A stretch of 64,000 nucleotides of DNA, from the NCBI GenBank assembly GCA_003170475.1, contig PMZI01000026.1:189173-253172 (forward strand), given 5' to 3'. The translations under genes were made by a program, and so were the position numbers. Positions 27,011 through 35,490 of this stretch are shown piece by piece; within the stretch, counting starts at the first letter, position 1, and each line of letters opens with the position of its first letter. The notes beneath the pieces are model-generated. The model did not search any database. It was given only the letters and a program-made list of their open reading frames with translations, and had not been told where the DNA came from. The stretch is from Ignavibacteriota bacterium (GTDB lineage Bacteria > Bacteroidota > Ignavibacteria > UBA10030).

Positions 27011-27373
27011 ATGGCTGAGAATCTATCAAAACAACTATTCTTCGAGAAGGTGTACAACTACGAAGCCAACAAGGAATGGAAGTACGAAGGTGAGCTGCCG
27101 TGCGTCGTGGATTTCTGGGCACCGTGGTGCGGTCCATGCAGGGTCGTTGGACCCGTGATCGAAGAACTTTCGAAAGAGTATGCCGGTAAAGTGAATTTCT
27201 ACAAGGTCAACACTGACGAGGAGCAGGAACTCGCCGGCGCTTTTGGCATCCGAAGCATCCCATCGCTCCTCCTCGTGCCAAAATCCGGGCAACCAAAGAT
27301 GGCAGTCGGCGCATTGCCGAAAAACGCCCTCAAGGAAGCGATTGACAAGGAACTTCTGACGACGGTCAGTTAA
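27011..27373 (+). CDS. trxA: Thioredoxin
   Basis: 120 residues from ATG 27011. The active site WAPWCGPCR has Cys40 and Cys43, and the cis-proline loop is SIPSLLL. It has no signal peptide, so it is a cytoplasmic disulfide reductase. The N-terminal 25 residues are longer than in E. coli TrxA. A terminator follows directly, so it is probably monocistronic. Confidence 0.93.
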   Translation: MAENLSKQLFFEKVYNYEANKEWKYEGELPCVVDFWAPWCGPCRVVGPVIEELSKEYAGKVNFYKVNTDEEQELAGAFGIRSIPSLLLVPKSGQPKMAVGALPKNALKEAIDKELLTTVS

Positions 27374-27394
27374 GCCTGCTCTCTCACTCACATC

Positions 27395-27428
27395 AAAGCG
27401 CCTCCGGAAACGGGGGCGCTTTCGTTTT
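27395..27428 (+). terminator. Terminator after thioredoxin
   Basis: AAAGCGCCTCCG (27395-27406) pairs with CGGGGGCGCTTT (27411-27422) and is followed by CGTTTTTC, a standard intrinsic terminator. Confidence 0.8.
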
Positions 27429-27456
27429 TCAGACACCTCCTGCCAAAAGTGTTCTG

Positions 27457-27485
27457 TTGACGCTGACTGAATCTGTGCGTATTTT
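27457..27485 (+). promoter_or_regulatory. Predicted promoter of the aminotransferase gene
   Basis: TTGACG (27457-27462), a 17-base spacer and TATTTT (27480-27485), about 40 bases before the GTG start at 27524. Confidence 0.45.
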
Positions 27486-27523
27486 GAATTATCACAGAAC
27501 TTCGACGTCAAGGAACTCACTTC

Positions 27524-28687
27524 GTGAAAAACAGAAAACTCCTGATGATCCCCGGGCCGATCGAGTTTACACCCGATGTGCTTCGTGCCATGGGGATGCC
27601 AACCACGAGTCATGTTGCCCAGAACTTCATCGAGGTTTTTGGCCAGGTCCTGGAGGATCTTCGCAAGGTATTTCTTGCACCAAGCGGGCAGCCGTTCGTG
27701 GTGCCGGGTTCAGGGACGCTGGCGATGGATATGGCTGCGGCGAATCTTGTCGAGCCGGGAGATCGCGCTCTTGTCGTCAACACGGGATATTTCAGTGACC
27801 GCTTCGCGAAAATTCTCGAGCGCTATGGAGCCGCAGTCACTCATGTCCATGCTCAGGCAGTCGGAGATGCCCCATCTGTCAACGAAGTGGAGTCCGCACT
27901 TCAATCGATCAAACCCAAGCTGATGACAATTACACATGTTGACACGTCGACGGCCGTCGCCACGAATGTCAAAGATCTTGCGGCACTGGGTCGGAAATAT
28001 GGAGCACTCGTCATTGTCGATGGAGTGTGCGCGACCGCAGGCGAAGAGATGCGGCAGGATGAGTGGGGGATAGACCTCGCGCTGACAGCTTCACAAAAAG
28101 CACTTGGCGTACCACCCGGCCTGGCGGTTGTTGTCGCCGGACCTAGGGTGATGCAAGCGTTCAGCACGCGAACAAAGCTGGTCGGCAACTTCTATGCAGA
28201 TTGGACGGAATGGCTCCCCATCATGCAAGCCTACGAGGGACGCAAGCCGAGTTACTTCGCGACGCCTGCCGTCAACCTGATGTGGGCGCTCCATGTCAGT
28301 CTCAAGGGCATTCTTGCGGAAGGGATGGAGGTTCGGTTTGCGAGGCACAAAAAACTGAGCGATGCATTCAAAGCCGCGGTGAGCGCTCTGAACTTGAAGC
28401 AAGTGCCGACGCGCCCGGAGAACTGTGCAACAACGCTGAGCGGGGTCTACTATCCGCAGGGTGTCGACAAAGGGATCTTGAAGTACATTGATGAGGCAGG
28501 GGTCATCGTTGCAGGTGGACTTCATCCAGCCATCCGCGAACAGTATTTCAGGGTAGGTCACATGGGGGCGGTCACGGGGAGCGATGTGATTGCTACGGTT
28601 GCTGCTATCGAATCGGGACTATCCCGCTCCGGATACATATTCGAAAAGGGGGTTGGAGTCGTTGCCGCTCAACGGCATCTGCTTTAG
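27524..28687 (+). CDS. Class V aminotransferase (serine/alanine-glyoxylate type)
   Basis: 387 residues from GTG 27524, preceded by AAGGA. The N terminus LLMIPGPIEFTPDVLRAMG is the family signature; VPGSGTLAMDMAAANLVEPGD, DGVCATAGEEM and the PLP lysine in TASQKALGVPPGLAVV follow in order. Such cytosolic enzymes move amino groups between alanine or serine and glyoxylate, or in some anaerobes work in serine formation or phosphonate use. Residue choice does not separate these. It is preceded by its own promoter-like element, with no pathway genes beside it. Confidence 0.88.
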   Translation: MKNRKLLMIPGPIEFTPDVLRAMGMPTTSHVAQNFIEVFGQVLEDLRKVFLAPSGQPFVVPGSGTLAMDMAAANLVEPGDRALVVNTGYFSDRFAKILERYGAAVTHVHAQAVGDAPSVNEVESALQSIKPKLMTITHVDTSTAVATNVKDLAALGRKYGALVIVDGVCATAGEEMRQDEWGIDLALTASQKALGVPPGLAVVVAGPRVMQAFSTRTKLVGNFYADWTEWLPIMQAYEGRKPSYFATPAVNLMWALHVSLKGILAEGMEVRFARHKKLSDAFKAAVSALNLKQVPTRPENCATTLSGVYYPQGVDKGILKYIDEAGVIVAGGLHPAIREQYFRVGHMGAVTGSDVIATVAAIESGLSRSGYIFEKGVGVVAAQRHLL

Positions 28688-28725
28688 CCGCCATATGTGC
28701 TTGCTCTCGCCGAAGCCTCCACTGG

Positions 28726-29244
28726 TTAGGTCGCTGCATGGTTGGCGGCATCATTCCGCGCCATGACTTCCAGATAGAATCCGAATAACACCATCCAGGG
28801 CAGTTCCGGTATTTGAAGTGCTCTCCTGTTCATCCTCACCGAAGCAGAGAGTCGGAAGGAGCCGCGCTGCTGAATTTCGAAGAGAGGCTCGCCTTCTTCT
28901 GTTCGAAATTCCGAGAGTCTCTTCCATATGCTTTTCCAAACAATGAACTTCCGGCCATTGGTCAGTTCCAACGCTCCACCGCCTCTCCAGGTATTTCTTC
29001 TGTAGCTCCCCAGTTCGTCAGCGGATCCGCTCGCCTTGATAAAGGTCTTCGTTTTCCAGAAGCCAGTTCGCTGGAAAGTCCAGCTCCCGTCGCCGCTCTC
29101 GGCAACAGCTAAATTCCCCATCATCTTCGGGAGTCGCAGAGTGGCCACGAGCTCTCCGCCAAAGCGAAGTTCAAACTCATTTTTGAATAAACTCTGCTGT
29201 GACCATGAGAGCTCATGATCAATAACGGATCTGATGTTCTTCAT
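28726..29244 (-). CDS. Conserved-looking hypothetical protein
   Basis: 172 residues from ATG 29244; the longer frame to 29295 has no ribosome site. No signal peptide or clear membrane helix except a hydrophobic patch near the C terminus (ELPWMVLFGFYLEVMA). The sequence alternates polar and hydrophobic residues as in a beta-rich barrel (FELRFGGELVATLRLP, WTFQRTGFWKTKTFIKASG, RKFIVWKSIWKRLSEFRTEEGEPLFEIQ), reminiscent of LURP/tubby-like barrels, but I cannot assign a family. It lies downstream of the ribbon-helix-helix gene on the same strand. Confidence 0.6.
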   Translation of the reverse strand: MKNIRSVIDHELSWSQQSLFKNEFELRFGGELVATLRLPKMMGNLAVAESGDGSWTFQRTGFWKTKTFIKASGSADELGSYRRNTWRGGGALELTNGRKFIVWKSIWKRLSEFRTEEGEPLFEIQQRGSFRLSASVRMNRRALQIPELPWMVLFGFYLEVMARNDAANHAAT

Positions 29245-29367
29245 AGCATTTTGTCTTTCGGAAATGAAATCCGCCCTCGTTCCCCTGCAACCCAACGACG
29301 AGACACCAGCCAGGCGTCACCATGTCGGTGGCTCGGCCTGGTATCTGCCGTCGTGTTTTCCCGACAC

Positions 29368-29565
29368 TCAGGAAGTTGACGAGGAAGGGCCGGAGGCTTC
29401 ACCGCCCTCGCCCCGTGTCTTCAGTCGCCCTGCCTTTCTCAGCGCTTCGGTGAGCAGGAACTCGATCTGCGCATTCACGCTGCGCAGATCGTGTCCGGCC
29501 CATGTCTCGAGTGCGGTGTAAAGGCTCTCATCCAGCCGAAGCAAGTATTTCTTTTTGTCGCTCAT
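29368..29565 (-). CDS. Ribbon-helix-helix DNA-binding protein
   Basis: 65 residues. The first strand [19 protein letters not shown] followed by [21 protein letters not shown] is an Arc/MetJ-type ribbon-helix-helix fold; the C-terminal 20 residues are Gly/Ser/Glu-rich and probably loose. The ATG overlaps the stop of the SPFH gene by four bases (29562-29565), so the two proteins are made together. Three 11-base repeats over the operon promoter are the likely autoregulatory binding site, since such dimers often bind tandem short repeats cooperatively. Confidence 0.82.
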   Translation of the reverse strand: MSDKKKYLLRLDESLYTALETWAGHDLRSVNAQIEFLLTEALRKAGRLKTRGEGGEASGPSSSTS

Positions 29566-30437
29566 TGATAGAGTGTGCCAGTGTTGATAACCGGCTGTGC
29601 CTGAGATTCGGAAACGAGCGCAACGAGGAGATTGTTCACCATCGTCGCCTTCTTGTCCTCATCGAGAGTCACGATCTTCTGTTCACTGAGGGTGCGAAGC
29701 GCCTGGTCGACCATACTCACTGCTCCTTCGACGATCTTTTTGCGGGCAGCAATGACTGCTTGAGCCTGCTGGCGTCGGAGCATCGTCTGCGCAATCTCTG
29801 GAGAATAGGCGAGATGACTGATGCGCGCATCGGTAATTTCGATACCTGCGATATCGAGTCGGGATTGGACCTGATGCTTCATCCGCTCGGAGATTTCCTG
29901 CGGTCTGCCGCGCAACGACGGAACGTCTTCGTCCTCTGCATCATACGGGTACTCGGAAGCCAGCGCCCGGATGGCCGTCTCGCTTTGGATGGCAATGAAA
30001 TTCTCGTAGTGGTCGACATCAAAGAGCGCACGTGCAGAATCGACAACACGCCACACAACGACTGCGGCGATCTCAATCGGATTGCCGTGGAGGTCGTTCA
30101 CCTTGATCTTCTCGCTGTTGAAGTTCCTTATACGCAGCGACACGTGCCGCTTGATCGCGAACGGATTCGCATAGCAGAATCCCGAATCGCGAACAGAGCC
30201 GATGTATTTGCCAAAGAGAACAAGCACTCGAGCCTCGTTCGGCTGAACAACGAAGAATCCCGCCGGGAGGATCATGGTGAGGATGAACAACGGGATCTCC
30301 ACCCAGAGATAACCAAGCGTCCTGCTCTCAATAATGAAGTAGACCAAATAGGCATTCAGAGCCAGCAAAAAGACGAGAAAGAGAAACGCTGCATAGCCGC
30401 TGACTTGATTTGCCTTGGATTCAGTGATCGTGTTCAT
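29562..30437 (-). CDS. SPFH/Band 7 domain membrane protein
   Basis: 291 residues preceded by a strong AAGGAGG site. Two N-terminal membrane helices (residues 14-35 and 43-63) are followed by an SPFH domain ([84 protein letters not shown]) and a short coiled coil ending in an Ala/Gln-rich segment. SPFH proteins form large membrane-bound rings that organise lipids or restrain proteases. It is transcribed first in a two-gene operon with a ribbon-helix-helix regulator. Confidence 0.88.
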   Translation of the reverse strand: MNTITESKANQVSGYAAFLFLVFLLALNAYLVYFIIESRTLGYLWVEIPLFILTMILPAGFFVVQPNEARVLVLFGKYIGSVRDSGFCYANPFAIKRHVSLRIRNFNSEKIKVNDLHGNPIEIAAVVVWRVVDSARALFDVDHYENFIAIQSETAIRALASEYPYDAEDEDVPSLRGRPQEISERMKHQVQSRLDIAGIEITDARISHLAYSPEIAQTMLRRQQAQAVIAARKKIVEGAVSMVDQALRTLSEQKIVTLDEDKKATMVNNLLVALVSESQAQPVINTGTLYQ

Positions 30438-30460
30438 GGTAAACCTCCTTTGTGATTCTG

Positions 30461-30499
30461 TGATAGCATAATGATATCATAGTGATATCACAATGTCAA
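30461..30499 (-). promoter_or_regulatory. SPFH operon promoter overlapped by three 11-bp operator repeats
   Basis: On the minus strand TTGACA (30499-30494), 17 bases, then TATCAT (30476-30471) forms a strong promoter. The same stretch, read on the plus strand, holds three consecutive 11-base units beginning about 30460: GTGATAGCATA, ATGATATCATA and GTGATATCACA. One helical turn per unit and core TGATATCA palindromes suit cooperative binding by the ribbon-helix-helix protein of the operon. Confidence 0.7.
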
Positions 30500-30698
30500 G
30501 TTAATTCGTGACTATTTCGTGCAGCGCTAATTGGGAGAAAGCTCGCAAATGCCGAGAGTTTCACACATTTTGCCGGAACAAGAAATCTCGACGATCTCAC
30601 TGTCGATGAGGTAACCTTTTTCATCTTGTGCGGTCTTTAGTAGTGACCGGTCGATATACAAGCCACCAACTCCCGCGAGGGATCTGATTCGGGGTCGA

Positions 30699-31256
30699 GT
30701 GAATTCACTCTCAGTGACAGATAATGAGCTCATGCTTCAGGTCCGCGATGGCGATGTCGCGAAACTGGGCATCCTGTTCGAGCGGCACCACGTGAAGCTG
30801 TACAACTTTCTCGTGCGTATGACGAACAGGCGTGACTCCAGCGAGGACCTCGTCCAAGAGGTGTTTCTTCGAATTCTGAAATATGGGCATTCGTACCGCG
30901 GAGACGCAGAGTTTGTAGTCTGGATGTTTCAACTCGCCCGCAACGCGGCCAACGACCACTTCCGGAAGTGGAAGAAGGAAATGCCATTGGAAGATGCTGG
31001 GGATATGCCCGACCAGGAACCGGCTCCTGATGACTCGCTCATGCATCACGAGAAATCGGCGCTTCTCACAAAGGCTCTGGCGCTTCTCTCTGCTGAAAAA
31101 AGAGAGGTCCTTGTTCTGAGCAGGTATCAGGAGCTGAAGTACGAAGAGATTGGCACCATCCTCAATTGCCCTGTAGGGACCGTCAAGGCAAGAGTGCACC
31201 GGGCATTGAAGGATCTGAGACGGGAATACCACAAATTGTCACAGGACAAACCATGA
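30699..31256 (+). CDS. ECF-family RNA polymerase sigma factor (first)
   Basis: 185 residues from GTG 30699 (an ATG 11 codons later is possible). Region 2 is seen in LFERHHVKLYNFLVRMTNRRDSSEDLVQEVFLRILKYG and region 4 in LSAEKREVLVLSRYQELKYEEIG-TILNCPVGTVKARVHRALKDLRR. ECF factors direct polymerase to stress or envelope genes and are held by a membrane anti-sigma factor. The next gene encodes a zinc-finger anti-sigma protein, and two exported DUF4097 proteins follow, so an envelope-related regulon is likely. Confidence 0.92.
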   Translation: MNSLSVTDNELMLQVRDGDVAKLGILFERHHVKLYNFLVRMTNRRDSSEDLVQEVFLRILKYGHSYRGDAEFVVWMFQLARNAANDHFRKWKKEMPLEDAGDMPDQEPAPDDSLMHHEKSALLTKALALLSAEKREVLVLSRYQELKYEEIGTILNCPVGTVKARVHRALKDLRREYHKLSQDKP

Positions 31257-31313
31257 CGAGGCGATCAAGGAGTTGAGTAATGATTTTGCGGAAGAGAGAA
31301 TGAAGGTGACACC

Positions 31314-32153
31314 ATGATGAAATCAAGCCACGTTCTGAATCAACTGCCCGAGTATCTTCGCGGAAGCGTGAGCGAAGCTGACAGGTCTGCTATCGAGCGA
31401 CATCTCAAGGCTTGCAAGTCATGCAAGGCGGAGTACACGGCTCTGGCAAATGTCTGGACGGAGTTTAGCCGGCTGCCCGATGAAAGGCCAAGCCCCCGGA
31501 TGCGTCAACGATTCTACGCTGAACTCGAACGCCGGAAATCCGGCCGCGCTCTTCACTCAGCTCCCGAGATTCAGTCAAGCGGCCGACTTCGCAACTTGTT
31601 GGGGCGGTTATGGCCGAAGCAACCGGCGATGCAGTTTGGCATCGCGTTAGTTTGCCTGCTTGTCGGATATGTCATCGGTTTTAGAATTGACGGTGGTGGA
31701 AAGAACTCCGGGGGTGACGTTGCTCAACTTCGAAGCGAGGTCGTCAATATGCAGCGGCTCGTCATGCTTTCCCTCTTAAAGACGGAATCTGCCAGCGAAC
31801 GAATCCGGGGAGCAAACTGGACAGAGCGGATTGTCCGGCCGGATACGGAGGTCTTCTCAGCACTCTTCGAGACCGTTAACTATGATCCCGTCGTCAACGT
31901 TCGGCTCGCTGCACTTGATGCCCTTGCGAAGTACTACGACGAAACAGAAGTCAAGAAGGGAATCATCAGTTCTCTGCTACATCAGACTTCTCCGCTTATT
32001 CAGCTAGCGCTGATTCAGGTCATCACGACCGTCCACGACTCCGAGGGCATTGCTGCATTGAAGGAACTCCTCAAGAACAAGGACCTCAACAAGACCGTTC
32101 GTGGGCAGGTTGAAAAGCGCCTCAAAGAAATGGGAACAGAGGGAATTCATTGA
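31314..32153 (+). CDS. Zinc-finger anti-sigma factor with HEAT-like repeats
   Basis: 279 residues. A zf-HC2 anti-sigma domain (residues 5-50, ERHLKACKSCKAEY with the His-x3-Cys-x2-Cys motif) is followed by a linker, one membrane helix (about 103-122, FGIALVCLLVGYVIGF) and an extracytoplasmic part. That part contains HEAT-like helical repeats (NVRLAALDALAKYYDETEVKKG, PLIQLALIQVITTVHDSEGIAALKELL). A HEAT domain on an anti-sigma factor is unusual and could be the outside sensor. Coupled with the ECF gene 57 bases upstream. Confidence 0.87.
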   Translation: MMKSSHVLNQLPEYLRGSVSEADRSAIERHLKACKSCKAEYTALANVWTEFSRLPDERPSPRMRQRFYAELERRKSGRALHSAPEIQSSGRLRNLLGRLWPKQPAMQFGIALVCLLVGYVIGFRIDGGGKNSGGDVAQLRSEVVNMQRLVMLSLLKTESASERIRGANWTERIVRPDTEVFSALFETVNYDPVVNVRLAALDALAKYYDETEVKKGIISSLLHQTSPLIQLALIQVITTVHDSEGIAALKELLKNKDLNKTVRGQVEKRLKEMGTEGIH

Positions 32154-32164
32154 AGGAGAGGGAT

Positions 32165-33034
32165 ATGAGAAACCGATGGCTTGAGATCCTGTTGATTGGC
32201 GGCGGATTGGTGGTCGTGCCGCTTGGAGGTGCGATAGGTCAACGAAATGCACTTTCAGACAGAGAAGAGATAAAGAAGAGTTTCACGTTGGTGTCCACCG
32301 ATCACCGGCAGCTCGTTGTCGATAACATCAATGGCGAGATAAACGTAGTCGGCTATGACGGGGATACCATTGAACTCGTCTCACGCAAAGAGATAAGGGC
32401 GGAATCGAACGAGAAGATCGAAGAGGCAAAGCAGGATGTGAGCCTGGATATCAAGGAGGAGAAGAACAAGCTCATTCTCTATGTCGATGCGCCCTGGCGC
32501 GCCGGCGAGGAGGGCAATTACAAGGGTTGGCATTACTACGGATATGACGTCATCTATGATTTCGATCTGAAGGTTCCACATAAAATGAGCCTCTTCTTGA
32601 AGACCGTCAATCATGGCAAGGTCATGGTCCGGAGTGTGGAAGGTGAGTTTGAAGTGACGAACGTGAACGGGGGGATTGAGATGAGCGACATCAACGGACC
32701 CGCTGTTGTGAAAACGGTCAACGGTCCTATCAAGGTCTCCTTTGCAGAGAATCCAGGCTCTGGATGCTCCTTTAAGACGATCAACGGCAAGATCGAAGTT
32801 GTATTGCATGACGGGCTCAATGCCGACATGAAGCTGAAGACGTTCAACGGAAAAGTGTATTCCGATTTTGAGGTTTCCACACTCCCTCAAGAGAACAAAA
32901 CCGTTGAAGAGCACAATGGATCTCGTCGAATCTACCGGCGCGGTGATTCCTCTACCGTTCGGGTTGGGAAGGGTGGGTCGGAGCTCGTGTTTGATACGCT
33001 GAATGGCAGCATCTACGTCCTCAAAAAAGATTGA
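32165..33034 (+). CDS. DUF4097-type exported beta-helix protein (first)
   Basis: 289 residues from ATG 32165 with GGAGAGGG before it; the frame can extend to a TTG at 32150. A signal peptide (LEILLIGGGLVVVPLGGAIGQ) precedes repeated short beta strands with an N-G core: NINGEINVVGYDG, VNGGIEMSDINGPAVVKTVNGP, INGKIEVVLHDG, LNGSIYVLKK. This is the DUF4097 putative adhesin fold. It belongs to the ECF/anti-sigma operon, likely as a target or sensor partner in the envelope. Confidence 0.8.
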   Translation: MRNRWLEILLIGGGLVVVPLGGAIGQRNALSDREEIKKSFTLVSTDHRQLVVDNINGEINVVGYDGDTIELVSRKEIRAESNEKIEEAKQDVSLDIKEEKNKLILYVDAPWRAGEEGNYKGWHYYGYDVIYDFDLKVPHKMSLFLKTVNHGKVMVRSVEGEFEVTNVNGGIEMSDINGPAVVKTVNGPIKVSFAENPGSGCSFKTINGKIEVVLHDGLNADMKLKTFNGKVYSDFEVSTLPQENKTVEEHNGSRRIYRRGDSSTVRVGKGGSELVFDTLNGSIYVLKKD

Positions 33035-33119
33035 GTCGATTGATCCGACAGGCAAGAGTGTGAACTCAACAAGTGTTGCAAGACAAATAAACGAAATGAT
33101 GACAGGAGGAGTACTTGAA

Positions 33120-33956
33120 ATGAAAAACTCACGAATGATATTTTTGGCGAGTATGTTGACTGTGTGCTCGCTTGCGCTGGCACTTGCTCAGGATGCAACG
33201 GTTGACAAGGTCAGCGTCCCGCTCTCAGATCCGTCTCGTCCAGTGATGTTGAAGGTGGGCTTAATCAGCGGCGGTATTATGGTCAAGGGGGGGGCGGTCA
33301 AGGACGTTACTGTCGAAGCACGAGTTCGGGCTTCGGAAGACGACGAGGAGAAATCCGAAAAGCCGCGCGGCTTGAAACTCATCCCGAACAACAGCACGGG
33401 CCTGACGGTCGAAGAGGATGACAACACCGTGTCGGTAAGCACGGGGATGCGCGGAGGATTGCGCACGGTGGACCTCACCCTGCGCGTTCCGACGAATTGC
33501 TCGATGCACCTGAGTGCGGTGAATGACGGCAATATCGAGGTGGAGAACGTCAATGGGGATCTGGAAATCAATTGCACAAATGGTTCCGTCAAGCTCTCGG
33601 GGATCTCCGGATCTGCCGTTGCTCATGCGCTCAACGAGGACCTCACGGCGACCTTCGTGAAGGTGAATCCACAGAAGTCGATGTCCTTTAGCTCACTGAA
33701 TGGGAAAATCGATGTGACCTTTCCTTCCGATGTGAAGGCAAACGTCTACATGAAATCGGATCAGGGAGAGATCTACAGCGACTTTGACATGAAAGTGAAG
33801 AGTGAAACCGCCAAACAAGAAGACAATGCGAAGGGTAAAAAAGGGAAATTCCGCATTTCCGTCGAGCGCGGAATGCGCGGAACAATCAATGGTGGAGGAC
33901 AAGAGATCGAGATCACGAACTTCAATGGTGATATTTACATCCGAAAAGGAAAATAG
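33120..33956 (+). CDS. DUF4097-type exported beta-helix protein (second)
   Basis: 278 residues from ATG 33120 with GGAGGA upstream. A signal peptide (RMIFLASMLTVCSLALALAQ) is followed by the same N-G strand repeats as in the preceding gene: VNDGNIEVENVNGDLEINCTN, LNGKIDVTFPSDV, FNGDIYIRKGK. A charged linker (KSETAKQEDNAKGKKGKF) sits between strands. The two DUF4097 proteins share architecture but differ in most residues. Last gene of the ECF operon; a terminator follows. Confidence 0.8.
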   Translation: MKNSRMIFLASMLTVCSLALALAQDATVDKVSVPLSDPSRPVMLKVGLISGGIMVKGGAVKDVTVEARVRASEDDEEKSEKPRGLKLIPNNSTGLTVEEDDNTVSVSTGMRGGLRTVDLTLRVPTNCSMHLSAVNDGNIEVENVNGDLEINCTNGSVKLSGISGSAVAHALNEDLTATFVKVNPQKSMSFSSLNGKIDVTFPSDVKANVYMKSDQGEIYSDFDMKVKSETAKQEDNAKGKKGKFRISVERGMRGTINGGGQEIEITNFNGDIYIRKGK

Positions 33957-33985
33957 AAACTACGCACTTCCGAATGTGAGCAGCG

Positions 33986-34035
33986 AACCCCCGAGGATTC
34001 TCGAGTATTGCCTCAAGTCCTCGGGGGTTTTGCTT
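33986..34035 (+). terminator. Terminator after the first ECF operon
   Basis: AACCCCCGAGGA (33986-33997) pairs perfectly with TCCTCGGGGGTT (34018-34029), followed by TTGCTTTG. Confidence 0.75.
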
Positions 34036-34120
34036 TGTGTTGGGCTCGTTGACTTGCCAACGACGATCCTGCTTCAAGACTCCATCGTTTCTCCACATTG
34101 ACCTCGGGGGTTCACGCCCC

Positions 34121-35440
34121 TCACTTTTTTTGAACCTGGTAGTTCTCGTACTGGATTGCCTTCTTGGCCTTCCGATCGTCAGTGCTGTCTTTGAGGAGCT
34201 GCTGGTAACTTTCGAGTCTTCCTTTCTGCTGGATCAGCAGTGATGCTCCAGCGCCCGTGGAAAATGCCGCCGGGGATGCCATCACGGCATCCTGGGCATT
34301 TTTCAGCTCCCTGGCGGCATCTTCGCGCCGACCTTCATCAAGTGCACGAAGTGCCTTTTCCACATTGCGGGTGGAAACAGCCACGTCTGCCTTGGCCTGA
34401 GTCTCATGGTCTCGATTCCTGTCGACTTCGGAAAGGTCTTTCGTGTAGCGAATCTCCGCTGCAAACGAAGGCCACGACTCGAACCATCCGCGTTTCCCGT
34501 CGTACTTCAGCACACCTTTTGCCACATTCAATACGCCCGTTCCCTCGGGAATTTCAAGTTCGACGGTCAACTCGCGGTGCTCATTCGAATACACGTCACC
34601 AATCGGAATCACAATCTCTTTCCCCTCTCCTCGATGTTCGTAGCCGATAACGTCGCGCAGACGCACGCCGTCACCGAGCCGCAGTTCTACCGAAGCGTTC
34701 TGCGCCACCACGCACGAGAGGCTCTTCAGCTCCTTCCGGAAAATGGACGCGAGGCTCTGAGGGCTCTCAATAAAGTAATAGTTGCCGCCGCCGCTCTCCG
34801 AAAGTCGAATCATGAGATTCTCATTGTATCCCAGCCCGACACCCATGGTTGTCACGGAAACTGATTTGCCGCGGTAGCGCTGAACCATTCTTTGGAGTTC
34901 GTTTGGATCTGTCACACCACGATTCGCAAGACCGTCGGACAAGAGAATGACCCTATTAAGGTATTCTTTGTCACGATGACGCTCGACCTGGCGGAGACCC
35001 TCGGCAAGTCCGCCTCCAAGGTTAGTCGCCCCACGTGGAAAAACCTCATCCAGGAGACAGAGAAGCTCTCTCTTGTCGTGGACTGGTTTCGCCTCACGGA
35101 GCACGTCGACCACATCATCGTAGATGACAAACGAAAAAATGTCGTCGTACTGTAGCTGATCGATAAGTAACCGCACCGCCTTCTTTGCGTATTCAATTTT
35201 GTTTTGATCTGCCATCGACCCGCTGCGGTCGAGAACAACAGCCAAATTCATCGGTTGACGGAGTTTCGGCTCGGTCGCAGGCGCGGCAATCGTAAGCAAG
35301 AGATACGCGGTTCCGCCGTTATGGGACACGAAGGGGCAATTGATGTGGCCGTTGATTGTCACCTTCTGATCGGGAGTGCGACCTAAGCCTGCGGAGAAGA
35401 ATCCGATCATCGTCAAAACTGCTATGATAGTGCGTTTCAT
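34121..35440 (-). CDS. VWA-domain protein, exported
   Basis: 439 residues from ATG 35440, preceded by GGGGGA. A signal peptide (RTIIAVLTMIGFFSAGLG) leads to a von Willebrand A domain with the complete MIDAS DRSGSM and later TNLGGGLAEG and LLSDGLANRG. A beta-sandwich and a helical, charged C terminus follow (EKALRALDEGRREDAARELKN). Exported VWA proteins of this Ca-activated-channel-like type bind a metal ion and partner proteins at the cell surface or in the periplasm. The DUF4139 gene ends 51 bases upstream of its start. Confidence 0.85.
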   Translation of the reverse strand: MKRTIIAVLTMIGFFSAGLGRTPDQKVTINGHINCPFVSHNGGTAYLLLTIAAPATEPKLRQPMNLAVVLDRSGSMADQNKIEYAKKAVRLLIDQLQYDDIFSFVIYDDVVDVLREAKPVHDKRELLCLLDEVFPRGATNLGGGLAEGLRQVERHRDKEYLNRVILLSDGLANRGVTDPNELQRMVQRYRGKSVSVTTMGVGLGYNENLMIRLSESGGGNYYFIESPQSLASIFRKELKSLSCVVAQNASVELRLGDGVRLRDVIGYEHRGEGKEIVIPIGDVYSNEHRELTVELEIPEGTGVLNVAKGVLKYDGKRGWFESWPSFAAEIRYTKDLSEVDRNRDHETQAKADVAVSTRNVEKALRALDEGRREDAARELKNAQDAVMASPAAFSTGAGASLLIQQKGRLESYQQLLKDSTDDRKAKKAIQYENYQVQKK

Positions 35441-35490
35441 AAAGATATCCCCCATTCAAGAAAAACCGTGTCACGCTGATTAGGATGACG

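Noticed and set aside
29280-29367. Imperfect inverted repeat (CCAGGC / GCCTGG) after the ribbon-helix-helix gene
   Set aside because: Arms are imperfect and there is no U-run in the minus-strand direction, so a terminator is not called.
29502-30455. 317-codon open frame on the plus strand
   Set aside because: Antisense to the SPFH gene, which has a strong ribosome site, promoter and clear domains.
30527-30733. 68-codon minus-strand frame between the SPFH and ECF genes
   Set aside because: Starts inside the ECF gene, no ribosome site, no recognisable pattern.
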